Assembly (NCBI GenBank): GCA_904066235.2
Contig: CAJFCV020000005.1
Coordinates: 5,203,501-5,267,500, forward strand
From: Bursaphelenchus xylophilus
Lineage: Eukaryota > Nematoda > Chromadorea > Rhabditida > Aphelenchoididae
Length of the DNA: 64,000 bases
Direction: 5' to 3'
The notes beneath the pieces are model-generated. The model saw only the letters and a program-made list of their open reading frames with translations, ran no database searches and was not told where the DNA came from. Each line of letters begins with the position of its first letter. The first letter of the stretch is position 1. This document shows, in pieces, positions 9,769-22,400 of the stretch. A program made the position numbers and the translations under genes.

Positions 9769-11888
9769 TTATGTATGCTTCAGAATGGGTAGTGACGGTG
9801 GTTTTGCTTTCGATTCTGATGAAATGGGAGATTTGGCCGAATTCCCGGGAGATAAGTGTACGCTGTTCGTCCTCTGTGATTTGTGTTTAAAATGTTTTTC
9901 CCTGTCGCTCTTCTTCCGTCCTTTCTTTTTGTTTTTGAATTCTCGTTCAGTAAATTCAATCGCCGTTCTGGGCTCAGGACAACGAGTCTCTCTAAACGGA
10001 ATAAGAATATAAAATTGAAGCAGTTCATACTTATTCAAAAAGTCTCTGACCCTCATCCAAACAAGTTCACTGTTCTCCAGATTGTTATGCCCAACTCCAG
10101 CCACCCACAAAGGCGTATTTACGGATTGGCTAGCATCAAAAAGTGCTTGGCCATGCTCGATTGGGACAAGTTCGTCTTCAATTCCGTGGCATATCAGTAA
10201 GGGTACTTTGATGCGGCTGATCTAAACCTGAATTCTTATAATAAAAGAACAAGAGATACCTTCGAAAGCGTGTCGAACTTGTCAATATTGCATCTCCAAT
10301 TGGGGGAACTGCAAGGTTGTTTCTGCTGACAACAGCAACATCTTTTCCAGCACAAAGTACGTATCATAGAAGTTGGAGGAGAAAAGAGGATGACACCAGA
10401 AATATTGGGCAACTGCAAAGCTTGGTGTACTGTAATTGCCGTTCCAATGCTACTTCCCCAGAGGATAATATTCTCGTCAGGGATGTTCTCAACGTCTCTC
10501 AAGTGCTGTAATAAAGAAAAATTATCAAATTATAGTGGCTCCTCACCTTATGCACAGCGTCGATATCTCGGAAAGCATTTGTTTCGCTCGGTTTTCCGGT
10601 ACTAATACCGTATCCACTGTAATCATAAGTGCAGATGTTACAATTGAGGTAATCTGCGGTGTCATGTAACTTCGGAACGCCTAAAAGTAATCAAGTTGTG
10701 GAAGTTTTGATACCTGTGAGGTGGTCTGAGATGTCTGACCCATTCGGGTGAGAGAATAATAAAGTGTAACGCGGGTTGGAACGGGGCGATTTTATAAAAA
10801 CACAGCCAATATACTGGAAATGATGAGAATTCTATTACCATCTTACATGCTTGTCAGATGTTTCGACCACAAAACATCTGATCTTTGTAATTTCTGGGAC
10901 ACATTCATGTTCGAACCCGAATCTCCAGTTATTATTACAGAATTCAATGGCATATCTGAAGTTAGCGCTTTCATGTTAAGCTGTTGAAGCCTCACCGTGA
11001 TGCCTTTCTTATCTTGATTGGGGCTGTTTGTGCTGCTTCGCTTCCCTCGGATTTATTTGAATTATGAAAAAAGAAATATTCACGAGGAGGTGGCCAAAAG
11101 GCCAACTTGAGGAGAGTCGAGGTTGGCCAAGGTGGGCACAAAAACATGTAGATTAATCTCCAAACGGCATGAAAGAACTTCTTCAGATTGAAGGAAATCC
11201 CATCCAAACAGGAACACCTCCTTTCCTCACAAACACATATCATCGCGGGTCGTTTTTTCCTAAGCCATAGTGTAATGTCATAGCACAAAATAAAAAAAAA
11301 ATAAATTTGCTATCGTACTCACTTGCATGCTTCTACCAGGTTCAGAAATTTCCGGTCTCGTCGTTTTTTCTTCTTATCTGACTTGAAAATAAAATCCGGA
11401 TGAGTGTGGAACCGATTGAATGCTTTGCATTTCTTAGTGTGATTCCGTTTGTCCGATCTCTTCAAACTTCGCTGGATTCGTTTATCCTGAGGGTTTAATA
11501 AGACTTTAGGGAGGAATTTGTATTTTGATTGGATCTGCAGGTCCTTTTTCAAAAGGGACTTTCTGGACTGTTCATCATCCTAAAATTAATAATCAATCGT
11601 ATCGCACATGCTATATGTTAAGGATTACTGCATCTTACCCACCTGAGTAGCATCAATTCCGTTCCAAAGCACGGACTGATATTTAGAAGCGGTTGTGGAG
11701 AGCTGTGTATCGTCATCATCAGTGGATTCGGAGGGCTCTTGAGTCTGGTTAAGACAGATGGTGCTCATGGCACTGCCTTGGGTACCCTGAGTGTTACATC
11801 TGAAAGTCTCATCGATTGACCCTTGATTCAACGATGGACGCTGAGTTTCATTATCTGGAAGTCGGCTCGGATAGGATTTACTGAACAT
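9769..11888 (-). CDS. ABHD17-like alpha/beta hydrolase (depalmitoylase) with long N- and C-terminal extensions
   Basis: Eight exons, complement(9769..10221, 10260..10505, 10547..10680, 10714..10813, 10847..10955, 10996..11259, 11323..11579, 11643..11888), encode 602 residues. ABHD17 serine hydrolases remove palmitate from membrane-bound signalling proteins. The family start block, [17 protein letters not shown] preceded by a Cys cluster ([10 protein letters not shown]), begins near residue 175. The nucleophile elbow GSSIG lies at about 387-391, the acid in GIEDE at about 468, and the histidine in GVGHNN at about 497. The 165 residues before the Cys cluster are polar then Lys/Arg-rich, and a basic Ser-rich tail of about 90 residues follows the hydrolase. 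Usual ABHD17 length is near 300, so a shorter isoform from the Met in exon 3 is possible, or exons 1-2 may belong elsewhere, but all phases join cleanly. Confidence 0.85.
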
Positions 11889-12000
11889 ACAGCCGTACTA
11901 GGAGTAAAAAAGTAAAAATGGAACCGAAAATTTATGGCAAGAAAAATTTTAGAGCTGACAGAAAAATTAAATTACTGTTGACCTCTTCTTGGACGGTCTT

Positions 12001-12471
12001 ATACCGGGTGGGCCACCCAAAACTGACGTCCTCTTTCTTTGGATTTCTCCGCGGAGACACCGCCGAGTTTCCTAAAATTTATAGAGTTGTCGAGATTTGC
12101 CATTCTCATGAAGTTTTGACGAATTATTTTCGGGCCGAAACCGGTAAAACTATGTAACTGTTAGAAAATTTTTGGAATGATTTTCAATTGAGACTTACAG
12201 GGGAAGTACTCCAAGTGCGACGCTCAGGTTTTCTTTAAATTTTGCACACACGTCGGGTATGGACTAAATGTCAATTCATGAAAGTTTTAGTTCGCGCTTT
12301 GCGGGGGATATTCAACGATCTTTGCGGCCGAGAGAGCACGCTAAACGTGGAGAGCGGTTAGAGAGAAATCGCGTTGTTTCTGCAAAGCGCGAGCTAGCTT
12401 TAGAAAACTTGGCGGAGTCGCCACTGTGAAATCCATAGAAAGAGGACGTCAGCTTCAAGTGGCCCATCGTA
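12001..12471. mobile_element. MITE-like element with about 65-bp imperfect inverted ends
   Basis: The left end, GGGCCACCCAAAACTGACGT then CCTCTTTCTTTGGATTTC, pairs with the right end at 12404-12471 (GAAATCCATAGAAAGAGGAC, GTCAGCTTCAAGTGGCCC), and the match continues inward to GCC.AGTTT. Interior non-coding. Target duplication not clear. Confidence 0.65.
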
Positions 12472-13156
12472 TGACTCATAGTGTCGAATTATTCCCCATT
12501 TGATGCCATCAGGTCCTGACGTTATTACATGTTGTATATTTGGGCTTGTATTTGCATTTTTAATCATTTCATAGCTTACTTATACATTGCAATCCTTTCA
12601 AAAAACCAACTTTTGAATTGAAAAACGGGGAGTTCCAGAAGCGAGTGTGGAGAAAATTCAATGTTAAATGGCTCAAGTTCAATTTGGAAGACTTGGAAAA
12701 TATTATAGGTAAGGGGAAAAGCCAGCAAATCTTGGGGATGAGTAGGGTTATTATGATAATTCCTTGAAAATCTTCTATTTCGGGTAGTTGCAGCGCCTGG
12801 ATTACTGTAATTTTAATTATCTTATCCAATCCCGACTTTAATTTTGATTTTGTAATCATCTTCGTTACATCCTAATCTTCTTTTCATCCTGATATACCAT
12901 CTATCGTATATGGTCGATCGATGAATTGCTCTATATCGTTAACCCTGATTACAAAGAACCTTGAAGTAATCCCACCAAAAATAGTAAAAGTTTTAACAAA
13001 CACGCCGGAGGGCGTTCCTTTCCTTTTCGTATGAATCAATTAATTAAGTTGCGCAATCATTAAAAGATGGGAAAATTATAAAATCACCTTCCACAATTTA
13101 CACATTGCGCAATGCGGGCATGGAGGTAAGAGTTATGAGCGTTATATCAACAAGAT

Positions 13157-13312
13157 TATACTACTCGCGCCATAAAGTCCCGACAATTTTGTCGTTGAAT
13201 GCGCGGAAGCGAATATCGTTAGTGCAAAAAGGGAAGTCGCTGTGACGAACGCGAAAAATCAAAGTAAAATGCACAGTGCAAATTTTTGGGACTCTATGGC
13301 GCGAGTAGTATA
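13157..13312. mobile_element. Short MITE, about 156 bp, with 25-bp inverted ends
   Basis: TATACTACTCGCGCCATAAA at the left and its near-perfect inverse (CTATGGCGCGAGTAGTATA) at the right, continuing to GTCCC/GGGAC. Interior non-coding. TA-rich ends resemble the element at 47622-47825. Confidence 0.7.
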
Positions 13313-13676
13313 GCATTACCCATGACGTCTTTTATCTAAACTTACGTGATTGCTAAAGCAATGTCACAAATATCAGTACTCTACAGCTCAGTTCCAATTC
13401 TATTTATTGTCATTCCAATTGCGCAATTCGTAATTTTTTTAAAAAATGCGTTACAATGATTAATTTTATGGACGTCCATTTTTTGTTTCGCTCTGCACGA
13501 AGAACGGAGAAGATAGCCTTGAGGGACGGGATCTGAAAGGGTGCCTTGAAGGTAAATAACTCCGCCTCCTTCTCCGTTATTCCCATATACATTTGTGACG
13601 AGTTTTCATTAGATTATTATTATTTTCACTTGATCTTTCTCTGTTTGAAACCTTCCGCTCTCTGAATATCACTGAA

Positions 13677-16600
13677 ATGGAAACGTAAGTTGATCATGGT
13701 GTGAACGGGTCCGTGCGAGGATAAAGACTGGCGTAGTTTTAGTTCGTTTCTCTCTTGTTGTCTTTCGGCATTTTTGGAGGTTTGATTCTACAATTTGTTT
13801 TCAGCGAGGATGTTCCCAGCCAAAAGGCATCAAAAAATAAGCCGGCATTCACAAAGGCCGGCATGGAGAGAGTAACTTATCTAAATCAGGTATGTCCTTT
13901 CACTTTTTTTCTTGTGTTCCTGTAATCTTTAAGCGACAAAAGATTTCATTCCGTCTTTTGTTGATGTTTTTATTTGAATACCGTCGAAAGATCATAAAAT
14001 AACACGAACCGTTATCTCTTTTGTGTACACGGTTTTTGCGACAAAAGTTTATTCGATTGTGTGCATGAAGCATTAAAGATACTGAATGTCGGAAGACTGT
14101 TGTAACACTGTGATTTAGGACCAATTTGACGAGATCTTTCAATATCAACCAGCTCCTCAAAGGAAATTAACTTGCAAGAAAGTCACAAAGAAGCTATGCA
14201 AGAACTTTCTCAGTATCCAGAACTTCCTGAACTTCCTGATCTCCTTCTTTCCTATCTTGAAGTGGTTCCCAGAATACAAATGGAAGGAATATATTTTGGG
14301 AGATCTGATGTCCGGGATCACTGTCGGAATTGTTCATGTTCCCCAAGGAATTGCTTACGCCATTTTGGCGAATGTCCCGCCTGTCCAAGGTCTTTACACG
14401 GCCTTCTTTGGGGTCTTACTGTACTCTTTTTTCGGCACTTCTAAACACGTTTCTGTCGGTGAGTTTACTTATTTTACAGGTAGTTTAAATTGACTGTCAT
14501 TACTCACCTTGATGAACTTTGTGCAAAGCAATTATCGTTTTATAACTGCGTTTGATAATTATTTTGTAGTTTTTGGAAACCAAAATTAGTTGAGTTTTAC
14601 GTGACAATTGTTATGAAAACAACTATCTTACTGTAATGTGATGTCACAATGAACTTTCAGGTTCATTCGCCGTTATCTCCCTGATGACTGGTATTGCATG
14701 TACCGAGATAAAAGAAAGAATAGACAACGAATACTATCGATTGGAAGCTCGTTATATTGGGGATGCCCACAATCTGAACAAACAGTACGATCTTCACAAC
14801 TTCTCGGTTCAAATGCCAAAACTCGAGTTGGAGAATGTGGAGATCGTGTCTACGATAACATTTGTTGTGGGGGTTATCCAATTAGTGATGGGCCTGTTAC
14901 ATATTGAGTTCTTGGCGGCTTATATGAGTGATCAACTGGTAAATGGTTTCTGTACCGGGGCTGCTGTTCATGTTGTTGTTGTTCAGTTTAACAAGATGTT
15001 TGAGATTGAAGTCAAGAAGTCCGAGAGCTACGGATATATATTCAAGGCAAGTTTTTACAACTCTATTCTTTTCTCTGCTCTCATGTATAAGGCCTTTTAT
15101 TTTCAGTACGTGTATGATGTTTTTGCCAGAATTAGTCAGACTAATTTGATCGCAGCGGTCATGTCTTTGGTTGGATTTATTTTTCTCTACGTCGGCAAGG
15201 ATATAATCAACCCGATAGTGAAGAAGAAACTGACGGCACCCCTACCATTTGAGTTGATTTTGGTGATAATTTCAACTGCAGTATCTGCATTATTCAAACT
15301 TCACGAGACCCAAAACATTTCGATTGTCAAGAATATCCCCTTGGGGTGTGTGATTTTGTAATAATTTAATGTTTATATTCAGATTGCCGGAGGTCAACTT
15401 GCCTCGTTTTGATATCGTCCACCTGGTATTCTACGACTCTTTGGAGATTGCAGCTGTCGTTGTAGCACTTCATCTCAGTATGTGCAAGGTATTTAACCGG
15501 AAATTGGGAACGCGGACTGATAACAATCAGGTAAGGCTGGTTTCTCTCTTACCAGTTTGTTTAGGAACTTTATGCACTTGGCTTCATGGGGACACTGTCG
15601 TCATTCTTTGGAACATACCCGATTACAACGTCATTGGGAAGATCTATGCTGAGCGTTGAGTGTGGAGTCAAGACTCAGGTGGGTTTAAGGCTAAAATAGT
15701 TGATGATTGTCTGACATGTTATATTGTAATGTGATCTTTTCTTTAGATGTCAGCATACTTCTCGGCTGCCCTGTTGCTGATTGTAATTCTCTCCGTTGGA
15801 CCATTGCTGTCCGCGCTTCCCATGTGCATCTTGTCTGTTATTATTATTTACTCCGTCAAAAATGTATTCAAAAAGATGCCTTTCGAGATTTGGCATTTAT
15901 GGAAAGTGGCCAAATTGGACTGTGTAGGTTGAATTTATATCCATAACATGCTTATGTTTCTGTTTCATTCTTCATTTCTCTGCTTTAGCTGATCTGGGTG
16001 GTCACTTTCCTGGCTACCGCTATTCTGAATGTGATGACCGGTCTGATGGTCTCCATTGTCATTGCTCTCCTCACGACGGTGTTCAGAATCCAATGGCCAA
16101 GATGGCAAGTGTTGAGTAGATTGAATGGAACGGAAGAATACAGGGATTGTGGCCGATATTCCCGGGTTACATTCATCAAATCGATCAGGGTCTTCAGATT
16201 CGACGCTCCATTGCTTTTTACAAATGTTGACAGTTTTGCCAATGCTGTTGAGAAGGCGTTGTGGACTAATCGAATCAAATTGAGAAAACCAAGCAGTCCG
16301 GCAAAGAGAGTAGTTGCCAAGATTTTTTCCAAAGATGATAAGCAGGTCAGCATTACACAGTTTTACGACATTTGTTCTACTCTCTTAATTTTTCTAGCTT
16401 TAATTTTTTAGATACACGACCGTCGTTTGACCGAAGATGTGCAACACTTTGTCATCGACTGTTCCGGGTTCACGTTTGTTGATTACACTTCCGTATCTTC
16501 CCTCATTGACGTATTCCATCAATTAGAAAATCGAGGAATCTCAGTTTATTTTGCTGGGGCCAAAGCTCCCGTCAGAGATAAACTGGAGGATTGTGGGTTC

Positions 16601-16864
16601 TTCAAATCCGTGGATCGTTCCAATTTCTACCCCACTATTCACGATGCTGTTAACGCCTCTGTTGCTACTATGAAACAACGGGATCCCAAGTGTAGAGTCA
16701 GATCACCGAGTGTTTTCAGAAGTTCGATCGTGGTTCCAATGGGCGGGGACCCTCAGGCTAATATTGCCTACATTCCTGAATCATCAGAGCAATCGGATTC
16801 GGATGAACATATAGCTGAAGTTCATTACATCGATGAAGAAAAGAAAGATGACTCAAATGTTTAA
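13677..16864 (+). CDS. SLC26/SulP anion transporter
   Basis: Ten exons (13677..13684, 13805..13889, 14119..14458, 14661..15046, 15107..15345, 15383..15530, 15565..15678, 15747..15923, 15989..16345, 16412..16864) encode 768 residues, typical for SLC26. These plasma-membrane carriers exchange sulphate, oxalate, bicarbonate or halides. The cytosolic N-terminus runs to about residue 95, where the SulP signature begins ([18 protein letters not shown]). Further hydrophobic spans continue to about residue 530. The C-terminal STAS domain starts near 560, with [20 protein letters not shown] in the last exon. The tail is acidic and ends DDSNV, a possible PDZ ligand. Exon 1 is eight bases (ATGGAAAC) before a GTAAGT donor. 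Intron 4 has a GC donor (see findings). The gene converges on the Cys-loop channel gene, 291 bp away. Confidence 0.92.
15047..15106 (+). other. 60-bp GC-AG intron in the SLC26 gene
   Basis: The segment starts AAG|GCAAGTTTTT and ends TTATTTTCAG|TAC. It is a multiple of three and open, so reading through adds 20 residues. Those residues interrupt a stretch that aligns to SLC26 proteins without a gap (..YGYIFK then YVYDVFARI..), which favours splicing. Confidence 0.7.
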
Positions 16865-17155
16865 TATCTCGTTTATTTAGTGAATTCATGTTTGTTTATA
16901 TCGTACTAGTTTAACTTTTTTATTATTTACACTTTCTGACATTTAATTTTTTTTTGGTCTTCCAAAGACATCTTTTTTCATAACACATATTGTCTGTATA
17001 TAATCTTGTTGACGAAATACTCGCAGTATTGAAATAAAAATGATATTCATTATAGCGCCTTATATGGGAAGGGTTTTTGGTCACTTCATATTTTTTTATT
17101 TTCACTTTATACATGTACAAATCAACAACAAACAACATGATGATTAATAAACAGT

Positions 17156-19400
17156 TTATCCCGGCTGTGGTGGAGACAATCCCTCAAAGGATTGGGACAA
17201 GTAATACCACCAGTAAATAAGCTGAAAAGAGAACATACAAACAGAATGGTTTACTCACATTAAAGAATGTAAATGCGAGAGGGAAACAGACGATGGACAT
17301 CTTGTCAATACTTTCGGGCTGGATGTTGAGCAGGTTTCTTCGTCTCGGTATTGTGCGCAGGTACATTGGCTGAGGTTGGTATCCGTTTATCTAAACGAAA
17401 TTATATCAAAACTTGTTGTCCGGCGAGGCAGATCGTTGTTGTTCTGACTTACTTGTTCGAATGTCAGAGGTCCGGCTGGTGTAAAGATTGAATTCATCTC
17501 GATGTTGTGCGCAGAATTAGTTGGAGACCCATTTCTGAGTAATCGAGAAGATGGCGGAGGAGAAGGACTCTGCCGGAAATGGGTGGTCGGTCCATTAGGA
17601 CCTTGAATATGGCTCGGCCTTCGGTTCCGGTGGTCATGACTCAAAAGAACTGATCGATTTATCTCCGTTCTCCCATTTCCACACACTCCATTTGCGTACG
17701 GACGATACCTCAGACTTCCGCTGTTGATCTGTTGATCCCGACTGGATAAACAACCAAAGGCTCCAACTGGAGTGTTGTTGAGACCACCAACTAACGAGGA
17801 AGAAGAACTGCTGACAGAATGATAAGGCCCGTGAACGGTAGGATCATGCCTTTTCTGACCCGCTTGGCATCTGGTGATGTAACAGACGAAGGCCAGTTCA
17901 ACCATCGTTCCGAACACGAATGATATACATCCTAAATAATTGTCGTCAGTAATAAAACAAGAATGGATCAGTCAAATTATGCTCACCCAACATCCAGACA
18001 TCCATAGCTTTGACGTATGACACTCGTGGAAGGTTTTTCAAGATATTACCGAACTAGAAATAGACGGATATATATTCCATGGATAACATACCATCATAGT
18101 AATGGCCAGTAAAGAGCTCACTCCTACTGTAGTTCTGGCTGGCAAAGCCTTAGGCTCCATGCAAAAAGAGACCCAGCTTACAATAATGGTCAGATATCTG
18201 AAAAAATTTATAAATGAGCCGCCAATCCGACAACAAATCATAAAAGATGATGACATACGTTGGAACATAGGCCTGAAGAATATAAAACCCGTATCTTCGT
18301 TTGAATGTAAACACTGCCTGCAGCTGATCCCATTTCCCATTCGGATACACAAACATCTCTCTCCGCGTGTCATATTGGACCATATCAAAGTCGGGTAATT
18401 GGATGAGCTTCATCAATGTGATTGGTTCTTCCATCCAATGCAAGGAGACCTCTTCGTTGTTGTGACTGTAACTCTCGAATAAAAGAGTACAGGTCTGGGT
18501 GTCAAAAGGGAAAGTTCGGAGATCGAGAGCACAAGGAGCCTTCACGGATAATCGATGATTCGTCCAAACAGTTCCATTCTATTTTGAAGATTATATAATT
18601 AGAATAGTGGACTTACATCATAAAGGATAAAGAAAATATTCTCCGTGGGGGATTTGTGGACTGTCGTCGCTTTAGAATTTATGATACATCTAAAAGGGAG
18701 CATCGGTTGTGTGCCATTTTTATTAGCATTAACTGCAAGTAACTCTTACGTATTTGGAGTCCATATTTTGTGAAGATACCTCGTTTCCATTGTAATGTTT
18801 CTGATGCATTGTGAGTGATTTGAGAAGCTTAGAGAAGCGTCGTGCCAATACTGTGTGAACAAAATGTCAATTTGGAAATCGGCTGAGATCTCGTTTAAGG
18901 AACCCATATCCTAAAAGATAGATGATTATTGTTATCTTTATTTTATGCTTTCTTTATTATTAACAAAAAATCGATATTTAATATCGCTTTGCCTCACCTG
19001 AACATGTAGCTCAACGTTGACCATGACGCTGCCTTCCGTGTCAGGCAACATCTTCGTGTAATTAGACATGAGCTCATTCACTATCCGCCCTTCTGACCAG
19101 GAGCCCTCAGGGCATTTTCTTCGACGAGCCATAACCTGAAGATTTATTATATCATGTGCATATGTTGTCATAACAGCCGTCTCTAACCGAGTCTAGTATA
19201 ACGAACGTCTACAGCTCTAAACGAGTTTAGACTTGTAGTCTTCTGGACGCAGTAATCGAATAATCACTGACAGGATTATAGCCAGAATACCGTAGTTTTG
19301 TCCGAAAATACCCGGGATAATACTGTAACTGAATATCTGGACTTACTTCGGCAAATGTGAATAAGCAGAGAAAGATGCCGAAAAGATTGGCAGATCGCAT
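17156..19400 (-). CDS. Cys-loop ligand-gated ion channel subunit, anion-selective type
   Basis: Ten exons, complement(17156..17221, 17259..17390, 17453..17931, 17987..18053, 18092..18197, 18259..18578, 18617..18689, 18750..18910, 18998..19135, 19347..19400), encode 531 residues. Such pentameric receptors open a pore when a transmitter binds the extracellular domain. The start [18 protein letters not shown] is a signal peptide filling exon 1. The signature Cys pair lies at about 158 and 172 ([15 protein letters not shown], 13 residues between). The M1-M2 region has [16 protein letters not shown]; Pro-Ala-Arg before M2 is the rule for chloride channels. M3 follows at about 300-325, then a long Ser/Arg/Pro-rich M3-M4 loop, and M4 ([18 protein letters not shown]) near the C-terminus. 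The ligand cannot be told from sequence; GABA-, amine- or acetylcholine-gated LGC channels are all possible. Confidence 0.93.
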
Positions 19401-22400
19401 TGGACTGGACTAGGACGGCAGCTCCCGAGTCAGCGTTTTCTACGCATGGCATAAGAGTCACAAGGCACAGGAAGTCTTTGAATGGATTCCGAAGCTGATG
19501 TGAGGATTCTGAAGTTTCAGGGCGTTAAGTCATTTCAACGGCGATAATCGTCCGACAAACCTCGATCAATTAGTACCAAAGGACCACCTGCGGAGTGTCC
19601 TTTAGCTTGTCATACAAGAATTGAAGGGGGCATGTGGAATGCGGAATATTAAGTTAAGGGGACAATAAAAGAGGGAATATTAGGAAGAGGGTGCGATGAG
19701 CTCAGGTGGGCCCAGAAAAAAGATGGCCGAAAACAACGGAAATTCGAATCTTGGCTTCTGAAGAGAACGAAGGGAGGGTGGAGCGTCAGCACACGCAATA
19801 AAGACATCCAAGCCCAGAACGAGCAATCCCCAATTGCCTGAGGCGATTGGATCTAGGCAAAGGTTGGGGTTTATTACTTACAACTTGAGCAAATAGTTCA
19901 AAGTAGATGGAAAAAGTGAACAGCTTGCTTAAGAAGTGTTCGCTGCTTTTTGGTAATCTGATTAGTAGGAGGGCAAACAATTTCTGATGTTGTATTATAA
20001 ATGATCCGTGACCTTTTGATAATAAACAACAAAAAGACGCAGAGCTTTGTGGAGCGTAAGTAAGAAAGTGTTGGGTTCAAAAAGCATTGTTCTAACCGGG
20101 ATCATATATCCAAAAGTATAAAACTTGCACCTCCATTCTCATGACTTTACCCATAAATCCCGGATCTGCAAACTTCAGAAGATAAGATTTATGGGATTCG
20201 AATGATGTCTGAGGCCAAGGCTCGTCGCCCTCAGGGGTTTGATGACATCCGACGATTAATTACGCCTCCTTCTACATTTCCTCTGACATGCGTAAGGTCC
20301 TGGATGCGGGCAAAGAATTTCTCCCCCACGTCCAATCCAGAACCTCCTGCTCCAGACATAATTTGGTTTCCGTTGAAAAGGTTTCCAACACTTTCTTCAA
20401 CTAAATTTATGCGCTAACTAGCATTGGTAAGTGTTGTCTTTTGGATCGCAAGAATTCATTTAATGACGGTCGGGGAAATGTTGCCTCGATTAAAACTAAT
20501 TACTCGTTTTCTTTCCAGATAAGGCCCAAAGCGCAAACGTCGAGGGAAGGAAGGAATAGTTAGCTTTGGAACTATCATCAGAACGTTGTAAATCATACTG
20601 TAAAAATAGGAAATAAAGGAAAGATGAGAAAAACATGTCGAGAAAACATGTGGAAACATCCCACATTTACATGCCTCGACACGGGTCTCAAACATTGGCA
20701 GTCATTTAATTACCACATCACCCCCTGTTACACAACATTCTGACATCCATCTTCACTGTGAATACTATCATCCTGGAAGAAGTTATTAACCCATAAAAAA
20801 AGCCGTTACAGAATGTTGAAAATTGTCCTGAGGGCCTTTCGGAACGGCCGAGACGTCTGAATAAAAAGGGCGGGACAGTGCCTGAGGGCAAATCAAAAGT
20901 TTTCTTGGTCTCACTCATCAATCAGGCACCTTGTCATGTACAACATGCCCGTATTTTGTCCTGATCGAACACTTTCTTGCCTCCCGGCTCCGACGGCTAT
21001 ATCGTAATTGATATCAGCTGCAAATTAAAGATAGATGAAACAACATGCAGATTGGTCTTTCCTGTGACAAAAAACGATTTTATTGGACTTGTGACTTTGA
21101 TTTGACGAGGTAATGGGCTCATACATCTCATCATTACGACTTTACCTATTTACTTTTTTCGAAACAAATCAAATGTCACAGATTCTAAATGCTGAGAACT
21201 TTGACCTGGGGTTTAAAAAATGTTGGTCTTTTAGATACGACTACAGTAAATAATGTCATACAAATTACCTATTTTACCTTACAATTCTATTTTCAGTCCA
21301 CAGTCAGGCGAAAGAAAATCGGTTAAGCCTTGGAACCCTGCGCTTTAACTCTTTTAGCCGAAATTTGTTAGGAATCCGTAAAGCGTTCCTCATTTCTATA
21401 TTTTGTTCTCTCCTCGAAATACGTCTCCAGACGCACTTTGGGGCTCGAAAAAAACAAAATAGAACCCCAAAAATAAACGAACGATCATTAGCAAGTGGCG
21501 GATAACGAAAGGCGTCACCGTCGGGGATCAGACAGATGTCACATTCCGGAAGAGTAAGTTCAAATGGCCAAAGAGTGACGACAAAAAGGGAAAAGAGGTA
21601 ACAAGAGTATTGCTATTGTAAAGTGGGGATCTGAATCAGCCGTTTTATGAGACTTGGACTGTCATCCTGAAGAAAACAAGTCCTTTTTGACACACAAATC
21701 TTTCTTTTAGTTACTTACAAAGAAGACCAGTAAACTCATTCATAATTGGCCGAATGCAGAAACGAATACAGAGTTCGAGACGAAACGCAGACAAAACAAA
21801 TGGATGAGCCAAGAAAATGACGATCAAAACATGAAGAACTGACTAGTTCAGATATTATACACGGCCCCGCGAGTACGACCACTTCACGGGGGTGTTAGGA
21901 GAATAAAAAACGCCCGAAATTAGCGTGGGAATGGATCTGGAGGACGAAACAAAACCCGAGTTCCCTAAAGGTGGGAACAGAAAGCCTAAGGGCATGGAAC
22001 AAAGCTGTCGTATTTCATTAAAGTCATCTCCACACATCTATGGTCGCGAAAACAGCGGATTCAATTAGGTCCCGAATTGGCCATAAACCCGAGGACCGTC
22101 AAGAGTCCCCGGCTCCGGCTCGAGCACAGCGTCATGGAGGAGAGAAGGTGAGTAATGATTTCAAGGTTTGAAGTTTGCAACAAATCAACAAAATAAAAAA
22201 TCCCAATTTAAAATTGAAAAAAACCATTCAAAAACACGCTCCAAACCCTAGATAACTTGCAAGCCAAGAACAATGTTCTTCATTTCCCATTATTAATTGT
22301 TTTCTTACTATTGCAGCTAAAAGATCGTGAGAAACCACGATAGAATTCTGGAGGTGGACATGGGAATGTAAAAATGTATATAAGCAGTTGATTTGTAGTA

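Larger units (their letters stand above)
11889..13676. other. Intergenic region with two MITE-like inverted repeats
   Basis: No supported gene between the divergent ABHD17-like and SLC26 genes. Two elements with inverted ends (12001-12471 and 13157-13312) are listed separately. The remainder is AT-rich and holds the presumed promoters of both neighbours. Confidence 0.6.
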
